From CAYVQU01 sp964453155 (GTDB taxonomy: Bacteria; Chloroflexota; Anaerolineae; Anaerolineales; UBA11858): DNA of 24,437 bases. Position numbers and translations under genes: made by a program. Positions 21,285 to 24,437 of this stretch are shown here, piece by piece (within the stretch, counting starts at the first letter, position 1; the number at the start of each line of letters is the position of its first letter). The notes beneath the pieces are model-generated. The model worked only from the letters and a program-made list of their open reading frames with translations. It did not search any database and had not been told where the DNA came from. The stretch is from positions 1 to 24,437 of the forward strand of contig CAYVQU010000073.1 of assembly GCA_964453155.1 (NCBI GenBank), read 5' to 3'.

Positions 21285-22564
21285 CATCCCCCTCAAACAT
21301 CGCAGCTGAAGTCGAACGCAACTACAAATTCAATTACACCGTCAATATTATCGACGCTACCTTTTTCTGGTTCGGGGCCAGCTTTTTTGCCTATCGAACC
21401 ATCTTGCCCGTTTACGTCTCCCGTCTGACGGATAGCGAATTCGCCATTGCCTTGCTGTCCATGCTGTTATCCACTGGCTGGCTCTTACCACAGTTGTTTA
21501 CCGCTAACTGGACCCAACGGCTGCCGCGCAAAAAATACTCACCCGTAAACGTTGGTTTTTGGAGTGAGCGGGTACCGATCCTGGTGCTGGTATTGGCGGC
21601 CTGGTTGGCAACTTACTCCAAACCACTGGCACTAATTGTGTCACTCATCGCGATTGCCTGGCATATCATTGGCGCGGGCGCGATCGCGGTGGGGTGGCAA
21701 GACATGGTCGCTAAAGTGATCCCTCTTGACCGGCGAGGAAAATTCTTCGGGATCGCCAATTTCGGTGGTACCGCGGCCGGCGTGCTTGGAGCCAGCACTG
21801 TCGCCTGGCTGTTGGGACGGTTTGAGTTTCCCACCGGCTATGTGTGGGCCTTTGCTTTGGGCGCCCTGTTTATCTTCATTTCTTGGGGGTTCCTGGCATT
21901 GACCCGCGAACCAGCCGTCGAACCGGAGGGTCCGCCACCGACTCAAAAAGAATATCTGCGAAAATTACCTGCGATAATCAAACAAGACGCCAACTTCCGC
22001 CGCTTTTTAATCACCAATATATTTACCGGCGGAATAAATATGGCCATCGGCTTTTTAGCGGTTTATGCGATTCAAAAGTGGGATTTACCGGACAGCCAGG
22101 CCGGGCAGTTTACGATTGCCATGTTAGTTGGTCAGGCCCTCGCCAACCTGATTTTTGGCTGGTTAGCCGACAAAAAAGGGAACAAACTCATCCTGGAGAT
22201 TTGCGTCCTCACCACGGCCCTTTCGGTCGGAGTCGCCGCTTTAGCTCCTTCCCCATTTTGGTTTTTCGTCGTCTTCGCCCTGACTGGGATCAGCGCGGCT
22301 GGTTTCATGTTGGCAGGGATCATGATCGTCTTCGAATTCTGCCAACCCGAAATCCGGCCCACCTACATCGGCCTAAACAATACCTTCAACGGGATTTTTG
22401 CCATCATCATGCCCTTCATTGGCGGCTGGCTAATCCGCGACTTTGGCTACCCAACTATGTTCACCGTTACTTTCGTTTTGCTGCTGATTGGGCTGGCCCT
22501 GCTCCGCTTTTGGGTGCGCGAACCCCGTCAAATTAATCTAGAGAATGGGGTAACCGGCAATTAG
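21281..22564 (+). CDS. MFS transporter, first of a tandem pair
   Basis: The predicted protein has 427 residues and about twelve hydrophobic segments in two halves joined by a charged loop (PAVEPEGPPPTQKEYLRKLP). Features include TILPVYVSRLTD (about 45-56), PQLFTANWTQRLPRKK and LIFGWLADKKGNK, the loop-8/9 form of the MFS signature. It starts inside the stop of the LacI gene (ATGA overlap), so translation is coupled. The link to a LacI regulator and a nearby ROK kinase suggests a sugar as substrate, but drug-efflux-like MFS proteins can look alike and the sequence does not decide. The protein has the same length as the next gene's product and matches it along most of its length. Confidence 0.9.
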   Translation: MTSPSNIAAEVERNYKFNYTVNIIDATFFWFGASFFAYRTILPVYVSRLTDSEFAIALLSMLLSTGWLLPQLFTANWTQRLPRKKYSPVNVGFWSERVPILVLVLAAWLATYSKPLALIVSLIAIAWHIIGAGAIAVGWQDMVAKVIPLDRRGKFFGIANFGGTAAGVLGASTVAWLLGRFEFPTGYVWAFALGALFIFISWGFLALTREPAVEPEGPPPTQKEYLRKLPAIIKQDANFRRFLITNIFTGGINMAIGFLAVYAIQKWDLPDSQAGQFTIAMLVGQALANLIFGWLADKKGNKLILEICVLTTALSVGVAALAPSPFWFFVVFALTGISAAGFMLAGIMIVFEFCQPEIRPTYIGLNNTFNGIFAIIMPFIGGWLIRDFGYPTMFTVTFVLLLIGLALLRFWVREPRQINLENGVTGN

Positions 22565-22570
22565 GTGCTT

Positions 22571-22597
22571 GGGCAATAAAGTAATTGGGAATTGCCC
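22571..22597. repeat. Short inverted repeat between the MFS genes
   Basis: GGGCAAT (22571-22577) and ATTGCCC (22591-22597) are exact reverse complements across a 13-nt loop. It stands 6 bp after the stop of the first MFS gene. With no T-run, it may be an RNA-stabilising hairpin and not a terminator. Confidence 0.35.
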
Positions 22598-22638
22598 CAG
22601 TTACCCATTCAGCCAATATATCGTTTCTCTTTTGAAAA

Positions 22639-23922
22639 ATGACATCGATTAATTCAACCCACTCCCAAATCGAACAAGATTACCAGCACAACTTTCGGGT
22701 CAATCTGATAGATGGCGTGCTGTTCTTCTTTGGGATCAGTTTTCTGGCGAACAACACGATTTTGCCGCTGTATGTCAGTCGCTTAACGGATAATCCGTTT
22801 TATATTGGTTTATTGGCAACCGTTGTTTCGGCCGGGTATCTCATCCCGCAGTTGTTTACGGCCAATTGGGTTCAGCGGCAGCCCTTGAAAAAAAGCATCC
22901 CCATTCGGATCGGGCTGGTTCATATCCGGCTTCCCATCTTCTTGTTAGCAGCTACGCCATTATTAGCCATTCGAAATCCGCAACTGGCGCTGATTCTATT
23001 CTTTATCTTTACCAGTTGGCAGATCTTTGGCGCGGGGACAACCTTAGTTAGTTGGCAAGATATGATCGCCAAGATCTTTCCCGTTGAACGTCGGGGACGC
23101 TTCATGGGATTGACCCGATTTTTGGGTACCGGATCCGGCGTCCTCGCGGCCGGGATCGCCACCTGGATTTTGGATTATTTCGTCTTTCCCTACAATTACG
23201 CGCTGTGTTTCTTAATTGCGGCCGTGTTCATCCTGTTCTCGTGGATTTTTCTGGCCCGCACCCGAGAAGAACCCCAACCTAGCCCCAAACCACCCCAATC
23301 TCAGATTGAATTTTGGCGCCAATTACCTATGATTTTGAAATCTGATCGGAATTTTCGCAATTTCATCATCAGCCGGATCGTCGCTACTGGAAATGCCCTG
23401 GCCCTTGGGTTTCTGGCTGTGTACGCGGTTGAACGCTGGCAGCTTTCCGATAGTCAGGCCGGATTATTCACAACCTTTGCCTTGATCGGGTCGGCGGGCG
23501 GGTATCTGCTGTTTGGGTGGTTTGCCGATAAATTCGGGCATAAACTGGGGTTGGAGCTAGGCTATCTGGCCAGTATCGCAGTGGCCGCCCTGGCGTTTTG
23601 GGCGCCGGCTCCCGCCTGGTTCTACCTGATCTTCTTCCTCACTGGTATCAGCATGGCCGGATTCTCGCTCTCTGGCTTCATGATTATTTTCGAATTTTCC
23701 GATCCCGAGGATCGCCCGGTTTATATTGGGTTGGCGAACACCATCATCGGGATCTTTTCAGCAATCGCACCGTTGATTGGTAGTTGGATCGTCAGCGGTA
23801 TGGGCTACCACGTCAATTTTGGGATCACGTTTGTGGTGGCGGTGATCAGTCTAATCCTACTCCATTGGACGGTGGCTGAACCGCGCAATATCCCCAGAAC
23901 TAAATCAGGAGAACTGGCATGA
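22639..23922 (+). CDS. MFS transporter, second of a tandem pair
   Basis: The predicted protein has 427 residues, the same length as the preceding transporter. Shared blocks include TILPLYVSRLTD, PQLFTANWVQRQPLKK, the SWQDMIAKIFPVERRGRFMG loop (first copy: GWQDMVAKVIPLDRRGKFFG), GFLAVYA followed by DSQAG, and FGWFADKFGHK. The start is the ATG at 22639; no Shine-Dalgarno site is clear, and a 74-bp gap separates it from the first copy. It overlaps the next small gene by 4 bp. The pair is an old tandem duplication: the two keep the helices but differ at many loop positions, so they may carry different substrates or form a heterodimer (inference). Confidence 0.9.
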   Translation: MTSINSTHSQIEQDYQHNFRVNLIDGVLFFFGISFLANNTILPLYVSRLTDNPFYIGLLATVVSAGYLIPQLFTANWVQRQPLKKSIPIRIGLVHIRLPIFLLAATPLLAIRNPQLALILFFIFTSWQIFGAGTTLVSWQDMIAKIFPVERRGRFMGLTRFLGTGSGVLAAGIATWILDYFVFPYNYALCFLIAAVFILFSWIFLARTREEPQPSPKPPQSQIEFWRQLPMILKSDRNFRNFIISRIVATGNALALGFLAVYAVERWQLSDSQAGLFTTFALIGSAGGYLLFGWFADKFGHKLGLELGYLASIAVAALAFWAPAPAWFYLIFFLTGISMAGFSLSGFMIIFEFSDPEDRPVYIGLANTIIGIFSAIAPLIGSWIVSGMGYHVNFGITFVVAVISLILLHWTVAEPRNIPRTKSGELA

Positions 23923-24317
23923 ATTTCACAAATTTCTTCAACCCCAAAGGTTGTAATTACTGGTATTTAGTGAGTAGTTTTTTGCTCAATTTTTTGTGGA
24001 CCGGCACCACCCTGGCAATTGCCTACTATTTCTTGCAAACCCCCGCGGCCGCAGCCAGTGGGTTTCTCCAACTGGGTGCACTAATTAGTGTTTTCATCGG
24101 CGCCTTTATCGGTGGGCTGCTGTTTGGGACCGTGGCTGCGGATGGCCGCGGGCCCACTTATGGGGCGATCGGGAGTCTCGGTAGCGTCTCTCTGTCCCTG
24201 TTCTTCTTCGCCACCATCGGCGGGATCGTGGGCCTGATGCTCGCCATCATCGCCATTGCCGGTGGGCTTAATGGTGGTCTATTCAGTCTACGCAAACCAC
24301 CGAAAAACAAAAAATGA
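23919..24317 (+). CDS. Small four-helix membrane protein, unknown function
   Basis: The predicted protein has 132 residues. Four hydrophobic segments lie at about 14-40, 47-72, 81-102 and 103-122, rich in Gly and Ala (GAFIGGLLFGTVAADGRGP, IAGGLNGGLF), and the C-terminus is basic (RKPPKNKK). No family is recognised. An AGGAG site lies 7 nt before the ATG, and the ATGA overlap with the MFS gene indicates coupled translation. Its placement suggests a role in transporter assembly or function, but that is inference from position only. The base composition is like that of its neighbours, and no sign of transfer is seen. Confidence 0.8.
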   Translation: MNFTNFFNPKGCNYWYLVSSFLLNFLWTGTTLAIAYYFLQTPAAAASGFLQLGALISVFIGAFIGGLLFGTVAADGRGPTYGAIGSLGSVSLSLFFFATIGGIVGLMLAIIAIAGGLNGGLFSLRKPPKNKK

Positions 24318-24324
24318 CAAAAAT

Positions 24325-24384
24325 CTCACGCCAAGGCGCAAAGCCGCAAAGTTTTTTGGTATTCTCTTAGCGTCTTTACGTGAG
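24325..24384. repeat. CTCACG...CGTGAG interspersed-type inverted repeat
   Basis: The left arm CTCACGCCAAGGCGCAAAG and the reverse complement of the right arm (CTCACGTAAAGACGCTAAG) match at most positions, with a loop containing TTTTTT. Repeats of the form AAGGCGCAAAGNCGCAAAG are widespread in intergenic DNA of many bacteria (from memory). It may also work as the terminator of the MFS operon. Right after it lies a 12-bp palindrome CCTACATGTAGG (24394-24405). No gene is seen from 24318 to the end. Confidence 0.6.
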
Positions 24385-24437
24385 TTTCACTACCCTACAT
24401 GTAGGATGAGTTTATCAGGTTGAAAGCGAAAAAAGAC

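Noticed and set aside
21844..22536. 230-codon frame in the +1 register of the first MFS gene
   Set aside because: Arg/His/Pro-rich translation with no domain; the MFS frame has full-length family features.
1..24437. CRISPR array, tRNA or rRNA genes, phage or defence island
   Set aside because: No regularly spaced direct repeats, no cloverleaf-like sequences noticed by eye, and no cas, integrase, transposase, toxin or restriction genes among the readable frames.

Overview
This 24.4 kb window looks like chromosomal DNA of a free-living bacterium with a balanced to moderately high GC content. The best guess is Chloroflexota (Anaerolineae-like), based on the ParB-like/UspA fusion protein, the paired Hsp20 genes, the style of the Tex and CNNM proteins, and several intergenic palindromic repeat families of the kind scattered through such genomes. 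This placement is inference; no rRNA or other phylogenetic marker is present. I see no tRNA, rRNA, CRISPR array, transposase, integrase or phage gene.

Layout. (1) 1-1502 is a decayed zone. It holds a minus-strand GT-C type glycosyltransferase gene broken by a one-base frameshift and running off the left edge, then a relic of the C-terminus of a class-III aminotransferase, then two inverted-repeat elements. (2) 1503-4780 carries a ParB-like/tandem-UspA fusion, a metallophosphoesterase whose stop codon interlocks with it, and a divergent N-formylglutamate amidohydrolase-like gene; the last two are fired from back-to-back promoters. (3) 4863-5048 is a 186-bp MITE-like hairpin element with 10-bp terminal inverted repeats. 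(4) 5133-12695 is an ion-transport block: a CNNM/CorC protein, a P2-type Ca2+-ATPase, a degenerate antiporter-like membrane protein, an internally deleted NhaA remnant and an SLC13-type permease with two RCK_C domains. (5) 12909-16939 is a tightly overlapping trio: tex, an unknown membrane protein, and a cytidylyltransferase-like/GHMP-kinase fusion enzyme, closed by a strong intrinsic terminator. (6) 17145-19065 is a proteostasis block: two tandem Hsp20 genes and a CbpA-type DnaJ. (7) 19098-24317 looks like a sugar-utilisation locus: a ROK-family (fructokinase-like) kinase divergent from a LacI-family regulator, two tandem paralogous MFS transporters and a small glycine-rich membrane protein.

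How it fits together. Regions 1, 3 and 4 show active genome remodelling (frameshift, relic, internal deletion, several repeat families). The LacI-MFS-MFS-membrane protein string is translationally coupled at two of its three junctions and probably governs uptake of a sugar phosphorylated by the ROK kinase. At least three genes (3983, 12909, 18097) have a -10 box only 6-8 nt before the ATG, which points to leaderless transcripts as a normal mode in this organism. No clearly new multi-gene defence or mobile system is visible. The least explained objects are the ParB-UspA fusion, the tex/membrane protein/fusion-kinase operon and the shortened NhaA.
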